From contig JAUXBW010000023.1 of assembly GCA_030619185.1 (NCBI GenBank), positions 1 to 12,657 on the forward strand: a DNA stretch of 12,657 nt, given 5' to 3'. This document shows positions 5,395-12,657 of this stretch, piece after piece (position 1 is the first letter of the stretch; each line of letters starts with the position of its first letter). A model generated the notes under the pieces. That model saw only the letters and a list, made by a program, of their open reading frames with translations. It was not told where the DNA came from and did no database searches. The position numbers and the translations under genes are program-made. This DNA is from Methyloprofundus sp. (GTDB taxonomy: Bacteria; Pseudomonadota; Gammaproteobacteria; Methylococcales; Methylomonadaceae).

Positions 5395-7137
5395 ATGCAT
5401 ATTATTTTTAAAGAATACAGCAAGGTAGTCTGGCAGAAAAAATGGTATTTCTTGCTGTGTATTATTGGTCTAAGTAGCGCAACGATACTGGATTTTTATG
5501 TGCCGGTTTTATACAAAAATATTGCTAATGGATTAGCTGCTGAATACTCTGCCGCAACACACGCGATGATGTTGCAAAATCTGGTCATGATTGCTGTATT
5601 TTATGCGGGGGTCTGGTTGTCGTGGCGGGTGCTGGAAATTGGTATTATTCCCGTTGATGGTGGGGGAGTAAATTTACTGGAAAAACGCTGTTTTGATGTG
5701 TTAAAAAAACAGCGGTATATTTTCTTTGAAAATAGTTTTTCCGGTAGCTTGATTAAACAGGCCAACCGATTTTCCCGGTCTTTTGAAGTCATTATGGACT
5801 GGTGTTTATTTCAGCTATTTCAAAATATTCTGGCTATTGCCATAGCCTTCACGCTTTTCTATCAACAGCAACCTCGGTTTGCCTTATATTTCCTTGCCTG
5901 GGTTATTGTTTACTTGCTGTGGAATATTGGTTTTTCCTGGTGGAAACTACGCTTTGATGAAGTGGTTGCTAAAGCCGATTCTCAAGTAGGCGGTGTATAC
6001 TCGGATGCCATCAGCAATATCTTCATCGTTAAAAGTTTTGTACTGGAAGATAAAGAGCAGCAGCGGGTTGATCGGGCTTCCGACTATGTTTATCGACGCA
6101 AAAAAACAGCCTGGATATTAATGTTTATTTCTTTTGCGGTACAAGGTTTGATGGTCTTTGCTATTGAGCTATTACTAATGTATTTGATGATTGGTCAATG
6201 GCAGACGGGAGATTTTCAGGTAGGTGAGTTTGTTTTATTTCAGTCTATCCTGCTGATGTTAATCCAGAGGCTTTGGGAGTTTGGGCGCAATTTGCGCAAT
6301 TTCTTTACGGCACTGGCTGATGCGATGGAGATGAGTGAGATATTTAAAAATACAGACCTGGAAATAGATAGTTCCCAGGCGCAGGCGCATAAAATTAGTG
6401 CGGGGCAGATTGAATTCCGGCAGTTAGATTTTGCTTACGAGGGGCATCGGCCTTTATTTCAGAAATTTTCTTTGCATATAAAAGCTGGTGAGAAGGTGGC
6501 GCTGGTTGGGCAATCGGGCTCTGGGAAATCATCATTGACCCGCTTATTATTTAGATTTGTTGAGGCGCAAGGTGGTGAAATTCTGTTTGATGGAATTAAT
6601 AGTCGTGACTTTACTCTGGCATCATTACGTCAACAAATATCTTTAATCCCCCAACAACCCGAACTATTCCATCGTTCGGTACGTGATAATATCACCATGG
6701 GAGCTGATGTTTCGGACGCAGAACTGCAGGTTGTTGCTGCAAAAGCGCAAAGCCTGGAATTTATTCAGCAATTACCGCAGCAATTTGAGACTCAGGTAGG
6801 CGAGCGAGGCGTTAAATTATCCGGTGGTGAAAAACAGCGCATTGCGATAGCCCGGGCTTTTCTTGAGGATGCGCCGATTGTAGTGCTAGATGAGGCGACG
6901 AGTGCTCTGGATTCACTAACGGAGCAGCAGGTTCAAGTTGCTATTTTTGAATTACTGAAACATAAAACGGCACTGGTTATCGCGCATCGGTTGTCCACTA
7001 TTCTTCGTATGGACAGAATTCTTGTGCTGGAGCAAGGGAATATTATAGAGCAGGGAACGCACGAGCAGTTATTGGCAATGCAGGGGCGTTATTATCAAAT
7101 GTGGCAGCATCAGCAAGGCGAATTTTTGGGCGAATAG
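5395..7137 (+). CDS. MsbA-type ABC exporter (fused permease-ATPase)
   Basis: This is a complete 580-residue half-transporter that would work as a homodimer in the inner membrane. The N-terminal part has about six membrane helices (roughly 17-38, 60-84, 137-156, 163-183, 240-266, 276-294). The ATPase domain has Walker A GQSGSGKSS (372-380), Q-loop Gln420 in LIPQQPELF, signature LSGGEKQR (475-482), Walker B VVLDEA (496-501, catalytic Glu500) and switch His531 in AHRLST. All catalytic residues are present. This subfamily exports lipids, peptides or drugs; the substrate cannot be read from the sequence. ATG 5395 follows AAGGG by 9 bases, just downstream of the REP element. No accessory genes adjoin it. 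Confidence 0.93.
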   Translation: MHIIFKEYSKVVWQKKWYFLLCIIGLSSATILDFYVPVLYKNIANGLAAEYSAATHAMMLQNLVMIAVFYAGVWLSWRVLEIGIIPVDGGGVNLLEKRCFDVLKKQRYIFFENSFSGSLIKQANRFSRSFEVIMDWCLFQLFQNILAIAIAFTLFYQQQPRFALYFLAWVIVYLLWNIGFSWWKLRFDEVVAKADSQVGGVYSDAISNIFIVKSFVLEDKEQQRVDRASDYVYRRKKTAWILMFISFAVQGLMVFAIELLLMYLMIGQWQTGDFQVGEFVLFQSILLMLIQRLWEFGRNLRNFFTALADAMEMSEIFKNTDLEIDSSQAQAHKISAGQIEFRQLDFAYEGHRPLFQKFSLHIKAGEKVALVGQSGSGKSSLTRLLFRFVEAQGGEILFDGINSRDFTLASLRQQISLIPQQPELFHRSVRDNITMGADVSDAELQVVAAKAQSLEFIQQLPQQFETQVGERGVKLSGGEKQRIAIARAFLEDAPIVVLDEATSALDSLTEQQVQVAIFELLKHKTALVIAHRLSTILRMDRILVLEQGNIIEQGTHEQLLAMQGRYYQMWQHQQGEFLGE

Positions 7138-7185
7138 TGTTGTAGAAATACCGGTTGATTGCTAACATCACTGCGGGTAGTTGCT

Positions 7186-7277
7186 AGTGCAGCACCTATT
7201 TTAGTGTGATGCTTAAATAGCTTATTTAAAACAATAGCCTTAGCTAGCTATCAGTCTGCCCAAATAGGTGCTGTACT
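7186..7277. repeat. 92-bp structured inverted-repeat element
   Basis: Terminal arms 7186-7201 and 7262-7277 are 16-base inverted repeats with one G:T mismatch, 12 of them consecutive and perfect (CAGCACCTATTT / AAATAGGTGCTG). Inside are TTAAATA-GCT-TATTTAA (7213-7229) and ATAGC/GCTAT (7234-7251, containing the palindrome TAGCTAGCTA). The whole folds as a three-way junction, like a MITE, BIME or structured RNA. No clear target-site duplication flanks it and no transposase is present. Confidence 0.6.
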
Positions 7278-7300
7278 GGATATTAGTTAATATTTTACAC

Positions 7301-7324
7301 ACGATGACACGATGACACGATGAT
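7301..7324 (+). repeat. ACGATGAC tandem octamer over a start codon
   Basis: Three tandem copies occur: ACGATGAC (7301-7308), ACGATGAC (7309-7316) and ACGATGAT (7317-7324). Each copy contains an ATG; the third (7320) starts the downstream gene. The first two open 4-codon frames, ATG-ACA-CGA-TGA (7304-7315 and 7312-7323), whose stop overlaps the next ATG. Confidence 0.85.
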
Positions 7325-7985
7325 AGAAATCTGGAAAACTTTAGCACCCATTTTATTTGCTGATATTATCAATCCGGTTTTATTTGCTTTTATGGTGTAT
7401 GCCGTCAGTACCAGGCGGCCGGTTCTTAATAGCATTGCCATTCTGGTGGGCCACACGCTGGCTTATTTTTGTGCAGGAATTATGCTGGCACTAGGCCTAG
7501 AACGGGTGATTCATCGACTGGAAAATCCTCAGCATATTGATTTCTATATAGGCTTGGTAATTGGTGTTCTGCTCTTATGGGTAGGGTTGCTCTTGTGCCG
7601 CAAGTCAGAGAAAACAGAGCGTAAAGAAAATGCAGCACTAACACCTTTCAAGGCACTGGGTTTAGGTGCAGTGGTTAATTTTGTCGGTATTCCGTTTGCG
7701 CTCCCTTATTTCGCCGCGCTAGACCAGATTCTTAAAGTTAATTTCGCGGTGACTGAAACACTGCTGCTATTGCTTTGTTATAATATTCTGTATGCTTTGC
7801 CATTTACCATTGTGCCAATTTTGGTCGCAATATTAGGCGCACGCAGTCAACCTATATTACAATCTATTAATGCCTTTCTTGAGCGAGTGAGTGCAGTGCT
7901 AATGCCGATGTTACTTATTCTACTAGGTGGCACTTTAGTGGCTGATGCGGTTAATTATTTTGTCACAGGAAAAGGTTTGTTTTAG
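7320..7985 (+). CDS. GAP/LysE-like multi-pass membrane protein
   Basis: The 221-residue protein is almost entirely hydrophobic, with about six helices (near 5-25, 36-60, 74-93, 112-132, 142-172 and 185-213). Length, topology and the opening LAPILFADIINPVLFAFMVYAV, with an Asn-Pro in the first helix, resemble the GAP family (Sap/sulfolipid-addressing type), relatives of the LysE exporter superfamily. A small-molecule or lipid-related transport role is inferred and the substrate is unknown. ATG 7320 lies in the last copy of a tandem octamer and lacks a visible Shine-Dalgarno sequence. The next gene begins 32 bases after its stop, so they are probably co-transcribed. Confidence 0.8.
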   Translation: MIEIWKTLAPILFADIINPVLFAFMVYAVSTRRPVLNSIAILVGHTLAYFCAGIMLALGLERVIHRLENPQHIDFYIGLVIGVLLLWVGLLLCRKSEKTERKENAALTPFKALGLGAVVNFVGIPFALPYFAALDQILKVNFAVTETLLLLLCYNILYALPFTIVPILVAILGARSQPILQSINAFLERVSAVLMPMLLILLGGTLVADAVNYFVTGKGLF

Positions 7986-8017
7986 GTTGTGTGTAAATGA
8001 CCATTAAGGATATCTAA

Positions 8018-8587
8018 ATGAGTGAATCAACAGAGGAAGATTACGGACCATTAAAAGGGTTAATCGGTATTTGGAAGGGTGATAAAGGGCTTGATGTCGC
8101 TCCTGATCCTGAGGGCACAGAAAATAATCCCTATTATGAAACTATCAACTACGAGGCCTGTGGTGATGTAAGCAACGCTGAAACACAGGTTTTATCAGTT
8201 ATTCATTATCGGCAAATAGTTAAGCGCAAGGCGGACAATAAGGTCTTTCACGATCAGACGGGTTATTGGATGTGGGATCCTGAAAGGTTGCTTGTTATGC
8301 ATTCTCTGACTATACCTCGCGCTGTATGTGTGCTTGCAGGCGGAAAGTATGAAGGTGGTTTATCTGTAGAGGGGGATGTCTTGATAGAGGTGGCGGCTCA
8401 TGTAGGTGATGAAAACTGGAGTATTATTCAATCGCCCTTTATGGCTGAAAATGCACGTACCACTGCTTTTAATCAAAGCGTTACAGTGGGCGATGATAAA
8501 TTATCCTATGCACAAACGATGATGGTCGATATTTATGGCAAAACATTCGAGCATACTGATCAGAATGAATTGGAGAGGCTCTCTTAA
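8018..8587 (+). CDS. nitrobindin-like (FABP-type) heme-binding beta-barrel protein
   Basis: The 189-residue protein belongs to the FABP/nitrobindin-like group (the DUF1794/THAP4-C-like fold, a 10-stranded barrel). Recognisable blocks are PLKGLIGIWKGDKGLDVAPD (11-30, with the GxWxGxxG signature), NPYYETINYE, VFHDQTGYWMWD and SLTIPRAVCVLAGG. Nitrobindins bind ferric heme through a His near the C-terminus; His179 in FEHTDQNELER is the likely equivalent here, an inference from alignment by eye. Nitrobindins are linked to NO/peroxynitrite chemistry, but many bacterial members are uncharacterised. No signal peptide, so cytoplasmic. AAGGA ends 7 bases before ATG 8018. Probably an operon with the preceding membrane protein. 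Confidence 0.85.
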   Translation: MSESTEEDYGPLKGLIGIWKGDKGLDVAPDPEGTENNPYYETINYEACGDVSNAETQVLSVIHYRQIVKRKADNKVFHDQTGYWMWDPERLLVMHSLTIPRAVCVLAGGKYEGGLSVEGDVLIEVAAHVGDENWSIIQSPFMAENARTTAFNQSVTVGDDKLSYAQTMMVDIYGKTFEHTDQNELERLS

Positions 8588-8946
8588 ATCAGGATATTGT
8601 CAGAGGGTAGGCGGTACTTTATTAACTGATTGTACGGAATTTGCTTGCTAAGGCACCACCCTAATGTATCTGAGTAGTCATGGGGTCAGTCAACTTGATT
8701 TTTTTCAACACACTTTTAGAGACAAGTGCTGGGCTGGTTTTGAAGACAAACAAAAATCCCGCATAAGTTGTGAGCGTGTTGTGCATTATCTTCAATTGCT
8801 CTTCGGTACAATAAGATGCTGCATTTGTATGAAAAAAATGTATTATTAGCGGGTGGGTGACCTACGCGCCTCTGGGCGCACTATCGGTAAGGGTGTTTAT
8901 TTGAAAGAATGAGATGCCTTTGTAAAAGAAAATATAAGATATAACT
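8588..8946. other. intergenic region without a convincing gene
   Basis: A 61-codon frame at 8664-8849 has odd composition (Cys-rich, no Shine-Dalgarno, no recognisable motif) and is not accepted. The stretch holds TGGGGTCAGTCAA near 8680, which resembles the GGGGTCAG motif I associate with dispersed repeats near Y1 transposases (weak), and a small GC hairpin (GCGCC/GGCGC, around 8866-8879). No clear promoter for the next gene is visible. Confidence 0.4.
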
Positions 8947-9555
8947 ATGAAAATATTAAACAGTATCCTTTTTTTGTTCGCGGTCCATTTGTTTTCTGTA
9001 TCAGCAAATGCTGCGCAGGTTATAGATTTAGAGGGGATTTATCAATCGACAGAGGGGGACAATAATTTCCTGACGATTAATCGCAAGAATGGTCAATATG
9101 TTTTGGTCAATATTTCAAAAGACTTAGATTTATTATATAAGTTAGGTCTGATTACTGGTCAAGAGATTTATCAGTCTCCCGTTAACCCGCCAGTTGAAGA
9201 GTTTGCATTTTTTTTTGAAATTGAAGAAAGTGAGCTAGCATTTCCACAGGGTTTTCATTTAAAGTGGGGTTTTATACCTGATATTATCATTCCATTCCCT
9301 AACAGAACGACGAGTATAACGGCTCTTCCTTACCCGCTTGTTTCTATTACTACGTCTACTGCTATAGCAAATGGTGATGATGTTGAGATTATTACCACAA
9401 CTCGGGATGTAGCACCTTATTGTCTAATATCTGTGGATGTGAATACCAGTAGTGGTGAGATTATAGTGGGCTTTGAAAAATTCACATCCCCAGAACATAC
9501 CGAAGCTGGGCAAGCCTTTACTCCTATTGATCAATTTTATAAAAAGATATTTTGA
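8947..9555 (+). CDS. hypothetical exported protein
   Basis: I do not recognise this family. The 202-residue precursor has a clear Sec signal peptide (KILNSILFLFAVHLFSVSANA, cleavage after ANA near residue 22), so it is probably periplasmic or secreted. The mature part is beta-rich and acidic, opening with VIDLEGIYQSTEGDNNFLTINRKNGQYVLVNI, which looks like one strand-turn-strand unit of a barrel. It has a Pro-rich middle (IIPFPNRTTSITALPYPL) and a single Cys in APYCLISVDV. The start lacks a strong Shine-Dalgarno but is fixed by the signal peptide. The flanking DNA is A+T-rich. The gene is convergent with the ceramidase-like gene, 49 bases apart; a small hairpin, GCTAAA/TTTAGC at 9592-9609, lies between them. 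Confidence 0.7.
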   Translation: MKILNSILFLFAVHLFSVSANAAQVIDLEGIYQSTEGDNNFLTINRKNGQYVLVNISKDLDLLYKLGLITGQEIYQSPVNPPVEEFAFFFEIEESELAFPQGFHLKWGFIPDIIIPFPNRTTSITALPYPLVSITTSTAIANGDDVEIITTTRDVAPYCLISVDVNTSSGEIIVGFEKFTSPEHTEAGQAFTPIDQFYKKIF

Positions 9556-9604
9556 TGTTTTTCAGGATGAATTATTGCAATGTCGGGCGTGGCTAAAGCT
9601 GCGT

Positions 9605-10381
9605 TTAGCTTCTATTGATAGAGCGGCGTTTTTTTAACATGAGATAAATGCAATAAGTTGCTGCTGCGGCAGACAGGTGTTTGGCCGTATGGCCGCTAAT
9701 TAACCTGGTGCTAAGTTCAAAGACGCGGCTGTCGTTTAGTTCTAAGATTTTGGCAAGAATATAAAATAATAAGCCATAGAGCAAATAGTGACGATGCGTG
9801 TAATGAGATTTGTAGAGAAACAATATTAGTGGTATCGCTGCTAAAGTGCCGAATTGAATAAAGGCATAAAAACGTAAATCCCCCGTGTAATGCCAATAAA
9901 TAACACTGCTAGCACCTAACAACAGGCTGGCGGGTAATAAGCGTTTTTCCAGCTGTATGGAAATATTATCATGCACTAATGCTACAAATAGGCTCATAAA
10001 ACAAATCGTCATCGGTAGCCGGTCCCAGACCAGAGTCTGATTATTGGGGTTCCAGTGATAATAACTGGAGCCTAGCGCGACCAGCATAAGTCCAATAAAG
10101 AAAACCCGCCAGGAAATTGATGTGTCTTTTATATTTCTTAAGCAATAAATCAGGCCGACTATCCCGATAATTGCAAAGGGCAGGTTGCTAATAACATCGG
10201 CAAAATTGGGGATCAAGAGCCATGTTCTGCTATCCATTAGTAAGTGGTAGCTGGTTTTTTGCAGTATAGGATTGGTCGCGAGTAAAACGCCGCAAAGCAA
10301 GACAATAAAAATCAATGCCGTACGTATAAGCCACTTGTGCTCTGGGTGGTTTATTAGAGCTTTAATAGGTGCGTATCTCAT
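9605..10381 (-). CDS. CREST-superfamily, alkaline-ceramidase-like membrane protein
   Basis: The 258-residue integral membrane protein has about seven helices and the conserved residues of the CREST hydrolases (alkaline ceramidases, PAQR, Per1, SID-1, TMEM8): Ser105/Ser106 and His109 in GSSYYHWNPNN, Asp120 in WDRLPM, and the HxxxH pair His231/His235 in SGHTAKHLSAAA. These form the zinc site in alkaline ceramidases. NFADVISNLPFAIIG is also typical of bacterial members annotated as ceramidase. An amide-bond hydrolase acting on a membrane lipid is inferred; most bacteria lack sphingolipids, so the true substrate is unclear. ATG 10381 follows an AGG about 7 bases upstream. Alone on its strand. Confidence 0.8.
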   Translation of the reverse strand: MRYAPIKALINHPEHKWLIRTALIFIVLLCGVLLATNPILQKTSYHLLMDSRTWLLIPNFADVISNLPFAIIGIVGLIYCLRNIKDTSISWRVFFIGLMLVALGSSYYHWNPNNQTLVWDRLPMTICFMSLFVALVHDNISIQLEKRLLPASLLLGASSVIYWHYTGDLRFYAFIQFGTLAAIPLILFLYKSHYTHRHYLLYGLLFYILAKILELNDSRVFELSTRLISGHTAKHLSAAAATYCIYLMLKKRRSINRS

Positions 10382-10431
10382 TTTTTTACCTGGGTTGTTG
10401 TTAAGTACAAGACGATAAGTTTTTTAACATT

Positions 10432-10557
10432 TTGTAGGATGAGTAGATTGGAACGCCAGCTTTTTAGGCGCGCAATGGCTCGTGAGAGCGCGAAGCGAAA
10501 CCCTTAACTGCACGTAGAATGATGGGTTTCGCAAGAAGACGCTCTACCTATCCTTGC
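10432..10557. repeat. palindromic intergenic repeat
   Basis: The core 10485-10545 pairs AGAGCG (10485-10490) with CGCTCT (10540-10545) and GCGAAACCC (10495-10503) with GGGTTTCGC (10524-10532), each perfect. Outer flanks GTAGGATGAGTAGA and TCTACCTATCC form an imperfect second layer. A smaller hairpin, GCTC-GTGA-GAGC, lies at 10478-10489. This resembles the widespread TAGGATGGGTAGAGCG-type palindromes of gammaproteobacterial intergenic regions. Confidence 0.65.
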
Positions 10558-10726
10558 ATATTAAACATATCTACGCGAATCTTTAAAGAAAAGTGTCAAG
10601 AAATGTTTGCACGAGTACTTATATGGAAGTGAAGTGATTTCCGGTTTTGCCTGAGGAGGAAGGCCTCTTCTTTGCTTGTCAGTTAGCTCAGTATTCGGGG
10701 GGCTCCTGACTGAAGTTAAGTATAGG
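10558..10726. other. intergenic DNA between repeat and thrS promoter
   Basis: No gene is supported here. Short dyads are present, for example GTCAG/CTGAC spanning about 10679-10710, but I see no terminator or recognisable RNA. Minus-strand frames in this stretch have no protein-like character. Confidence 0.4.
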
Positions 10727-10756
10727 TATACAAATGCATTAAATAACGAGTATAAT
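10727..10756 (+). promoter_or_regulatory. probable thrS promoter
   Basis: A perfect -10 TATAAT (10751-10756) follows TATACA (10727-10732, 4 of 6) at 18 bases. The predicted start is near 10763, leaving a leader of about 93 bases before thrS that contains two hairpins. Bases 10749-10765 are identical to 696-712 at the argG promoter. Confidence 0.6.
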
Positions 10757-10770
10757 TGATAAATTAACAT

Positions 10771-10796
10771 TCTTTCAGTTGTAGGAGGCTGAAAGA
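10771..10796 (+). promoter_or_regulatory. leader hairpin with AGGAGG loop, upstream of thrS
   Basis: TCTTTCAG (10771-10778) and CTGAAAGA (10789-10796) form a perfect 8-bp stem. The 10-base loop TTGTAGGAGG shows a full Shine-Dalgarno-like AGGAGG, which also contains the GGA motif that CsrA/RsmA proteins bind in hairpin loops. No start codon sits at a suitable distance, so it does not seem to serve a leader peptide. Confidence 0.55.
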
Positions 10797-10797
10797 G

Positions 10798-10834
10798 AAA
10801 GGCATTGCTTTAAAAGCAATGCTTTTTTATTTTA
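10798..10834 (+). terminator. intrinsic terminator/attenuator in the thrS leader
   Basis: A perfect stem GCATTGC (10802-10808) with GCAATGC (10816-10822), loop TTTAAAA, is followed by TTTTTTATTTTA, and A residues upstream can extend the stem. It lies about 40-60 bases after the predicted promoter start and 22 bases before the thrS start codon, so it would stop most thrS transcripts unless it is regulated. Confidence 0.75.
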
Positions 10835-10855
10835 TATGTCCGAGATAAAGATTGT

Positions 10856-12657
10856 ATGCCTGTAATTACCTTGCCCGATGGCTCTAAACGTGAGTTTGAT
10901 GAAGCTGTAACTGTTATGCAGGTCGCACAATCTATTGGCTCTGGCCTGGCAAAGGCAACCTTGGCAGGAAGGGTTGGCGGCGAAGTTGTAGATGCAAGCT
11001 TTGTGATTGAAAACAATACCGACCTGCAAATCATAACGGCTAAAGATGATGCAGGCCTAGAAATTATTCGTCATTCCACCGCGCACTTACTTGCGCAGGC
11101 AGTAAAGCGAATCTTTCCAGAGGCGCAGGTAACGATTGGGCCGGTTATTGATAATGGCTTTTATTATGATTTTTCCTACGAGCGTCCTTTTACGCCTGAG
11201 GATATCAAGAAGATAGAAAAAGAAATGCAGCGGCTGGTTGCCAGTAATCTTGAGATTACGCGCTCAGTTGTTTCCAGAGATGCAGCGGTTAAGTTTTTTC
11301 GTGAGTTAGGCGAGAATTATAAAGCTGAAATTATCGAGTCGATTCCTAGCAACGAAGATTTGTCCTTGTACACGCAAGGCGATTTTACTGATCTTTGTCG
11401 TGGTCCGCATGTACCTAGCACCAGTAAGCTAAAAGCGTTTAAGTTAATGAAGATTGCCGGGGCTTATTGGCGTGGTAATTCAGATAACGAAATGTTGCAA
11501 CGTATCTACGGAACCGCATGGAATGATAAAAAAGAGCTCAATGCATACCTGCATCGTTTAGAAGAAGCGGAAAAGCGGGACCATCGGAAACTGGCTAAAA
11601 CCTTAAACTTGTTTCATACCCAGGAAGAAGCACCAGGCATGGTGTTCTGGCATGAAAAAGGCTGGACGATTTATCAGCAGGTTGAGCAATATATACGCGA
11701 TAAATTACGCTCACACGGCTATGGCGAGGTAAAAACACCACAGCTTGTTGATCGTAGTTTATGGGAAAAATCAGGTCACTGGGATAAGTTCGGTGATATG
11801 ATTTTTACTACGCATTCCGAGCATCGTGATTATGCAATTAAGCCGATGAACTGCCCGTGTCATGTGCAGATTTATAATCAGGGCTTAAAGAGCTATAAAG
11901 ATTTACCACTACGCATGGCAGAATTTGGTTCATGTCATCGTAATGAACCTTCGGGAACATTACATGGTCTGATGCGCGTACGTAATTTTACCCAGGATGA
12001 TGCGCATATCTTCTGTACTGAAGATCAAATTCAAAGTGAAGTCTCTGAGTTTATTGATTTGTTATTTGAAGTCTATAAAGATTTTGGATTTGACGAAGTT
12101 ATTGTCAAACTTTCAACCCGTCCAGAACAACGCGTGGGTTCTGATGAAGTTTGGGATAAAGCTGAACATGCATTAGAAAAAGCATTGAATACCAAAGGAC
12201 TCGATTGGGATTTACAAACGGGTGAGGGTGCCTTCTACGGCCCTAAAATTGAGTTCTCATTGAAGGATTGTATAGGTCGAGTTTGGCAGTGTGGCACCAT
12301 TCAGGTTGACTTCTCAATGCCGGGTCGATTGGACGCGCATTACATTGCAGAAGACGGAACAAAGCAGGTTCCGGTGATGCTTCATCGGGCAATTTTGGGA
12401 TCTTTAGAACGTTTTATTGGCATTTTGATTGAGCAACATGCGGGTGCATTTCCAGCCTGGTTATCGCCTACTCAGGTCATGATCATGGGAATTACCGATA
12501 AACATGCCGAATATGTGCAAAAAGTCGAAAAAACTTTGCGAAATAGTGGTTTAAGGGTCAAAGCGGACTTGAGAAATGAGAAGATCGGCTTTAAAATTCG
12601 CGAACACACGCTACAAAAAATTCCGTACCTGCTGGTGGCAGGAGATCGGGAAGCAGA
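10856..12657 (+). CDS. thrS: threonyl-tRNA synthetase, 3' end outside window
   Basis: ThrRS charges tRNA-Thr in the cytoplasm and edits mis-attached serine. The 600 visible codons run off the right edge; the E. coli enzyme has 642 residues, so about 40 are missing. Domains in order: TGS domain (1-61); editing domain with HxxxH (His73/His77) and Cys181/His185 in DLCRGPH; class II catalytic core with zinc ligands Cys333 (MNCPCH), His384 and His510, motif 2 around [15 protein letters not shown] (353-367) and motif 3 around [14 protein letters not shown] (507-520); and an anticodon-binding domain from about 534. All key residues are present. ATG 10856 gives the canonical MPVITLPDG start; the Shine-Dalgarno is weak. 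The leader has a terminator, suggesting transcription attenuation rather than only the translational operator known in E. coli. Confidence 0.97.
   Translation, partial: MPVITLPDGSKREFDEAVTVMQVAQSIGSGLAKATLAGRVGGEVVDASFVIENNTDLQIITAKDDAGLEIIRHSTAHLLAQAVKRIFPEAQVTIGPVIDNGFYYDFSYERPFTPEDIKKIEKEMQRLVASNLEITRSVVSRDAAVKFFRELGENYKAEIIESIPSNEDLSLYTQGDFTDLCRGPHVPSTSKLKAFKLMKIAGAYWRGNSDNEMLQRIYGTAWNDKKELNAYLHRLEEAEKRDHRKLAKTLNLFHTQEEAPGMVFWHEKGWTIYQQVEQYIRDKLRSHGYGEVKTPQLVDRSLWEKSGHWDKFGDMIFTTHSEHRDYAIKPMNCPCHVQIYNQGLKSYKDLPLRMAEFGSCHRNEPSGTLHGLMRVRNFTQDDAHIFCTEDQIQSEVSEFIDLLFEVYKDFGFDEVIVKLSTRPEQRVGSDEVWDKAEHALEKALNTKGLDWDLQTGEGAFYGPKIEFSLKDCIGRVWQCGTIQVDFSMPGRLDAHYIAEDGTKQVPVMLHRAILGSLERFIGILIEQHAGAFPAWLSPTQVMIMGITDKHAEYVQKVEKTLRNSGLRVKADLRNEKIGFKIREHTLQKIPYLLVAGDREA

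Noticed and set aside
8664..8849. 61-codon plus-strand frame
   Set aside because: Cys-rich, no Shine-Dalgarno sequence, no similarity recognised, and located in A+T-rich intergenic DNA; probably chance.
10763..10855. T-box riboswitch or leader-peptide attenuator for thrS
   Set aside because: No T-box sequence or specifier loop and no short frame rich in Thr codons with a usable start is present; only two hairpins are seen.
10810..11034. Minus-strand frames opposite the thrS 5' end
   Set aside because: They are antisense shadows of the clear ThrRS reading frame.
1..12657. CRISPR arrays, rRNA genes, complete insertion sequences, toxin-antitoxin or phage genes
   Set aside because: I looked for regularly spaced repeats, rRNA motifs, transposase or integrase motifs and defence domains and found none.

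Overview
The window looks like chromosomal DNA of a moderately A+T-rich gammaproteobacterium. The evidence is the proteobacterial housekeeping proteins (ArgG, a fused trifunctional CysG, TusA, ThrRS), sigma-70 type promoters, and Pseudomonas/Xanthomonas-style GTAGGAGCG palindromic repeats between genes. My impression of a Methylococcales-like relative comes only from the general look of the proteins and is not proven here.

Layout. (1) Bases 1-294 hold the 3' end of a DGC-domain (putative zinc-binding) gene, richer in G+C (121 of the first 240 bases by hand count) than what follows. It abuts the 5' half of a tRNA-Phe gene on the minus strand that breaks directly after the anticodon, although the tRNA promoter is intact. 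This is a clear recombination or insertion scar. (2) argG follows with its own promoter and terminator, then an unrecognised two-helix membrane protein, then convergently a small periplasmic c-type cytochrome with a good promoter and a hairpin in its leader. (3) cysG (siroheme synthase, minus strand) and tusA (sulfur carrier, plus strand) diverge from a 200-base intergenic region containing inverted repeats. A three-way-junction-like structured element lies just behind cysG. (4) A long REP/BIME palindrome precedes a full-length MsbA-type ABC exporter. (5) A 92-bp structured inverted-repeat element and an octamer tandem repeat precede a GAP/LysE-like membrane protein gene, which is followed closely by a nitrobindin-like (FABP-type) heme-binding protein gene. 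(6) An unknown exported protein and a convergent CREST/alkaline-ceramidase-like membrane protein follow. (7) A palindromic repeat, a strong promoter, a two-hairpin leader ending in an intrinsic terminator, and then thrS, which runs off the right edge after 600 codons.

Functional links are mostly modest. CysG (siroheme for sulfite/nitrite reductases) and TusA (sulfur relay) share a divergent control region and a sulfur theme. The GAP-like and nitrobindin-like genes are probably co-transcribed. The rest are independent units separated by terminators and repeats.

I found no complete novel multi-gene system. The observations most worth following are the tRNA-Phe scar, the possible attenuator upstream of thrS, the octamer repeat that reiterates the start codon at 7301-7324, and the two structured intergenic elements at 3422-3476 and 7186-7277.
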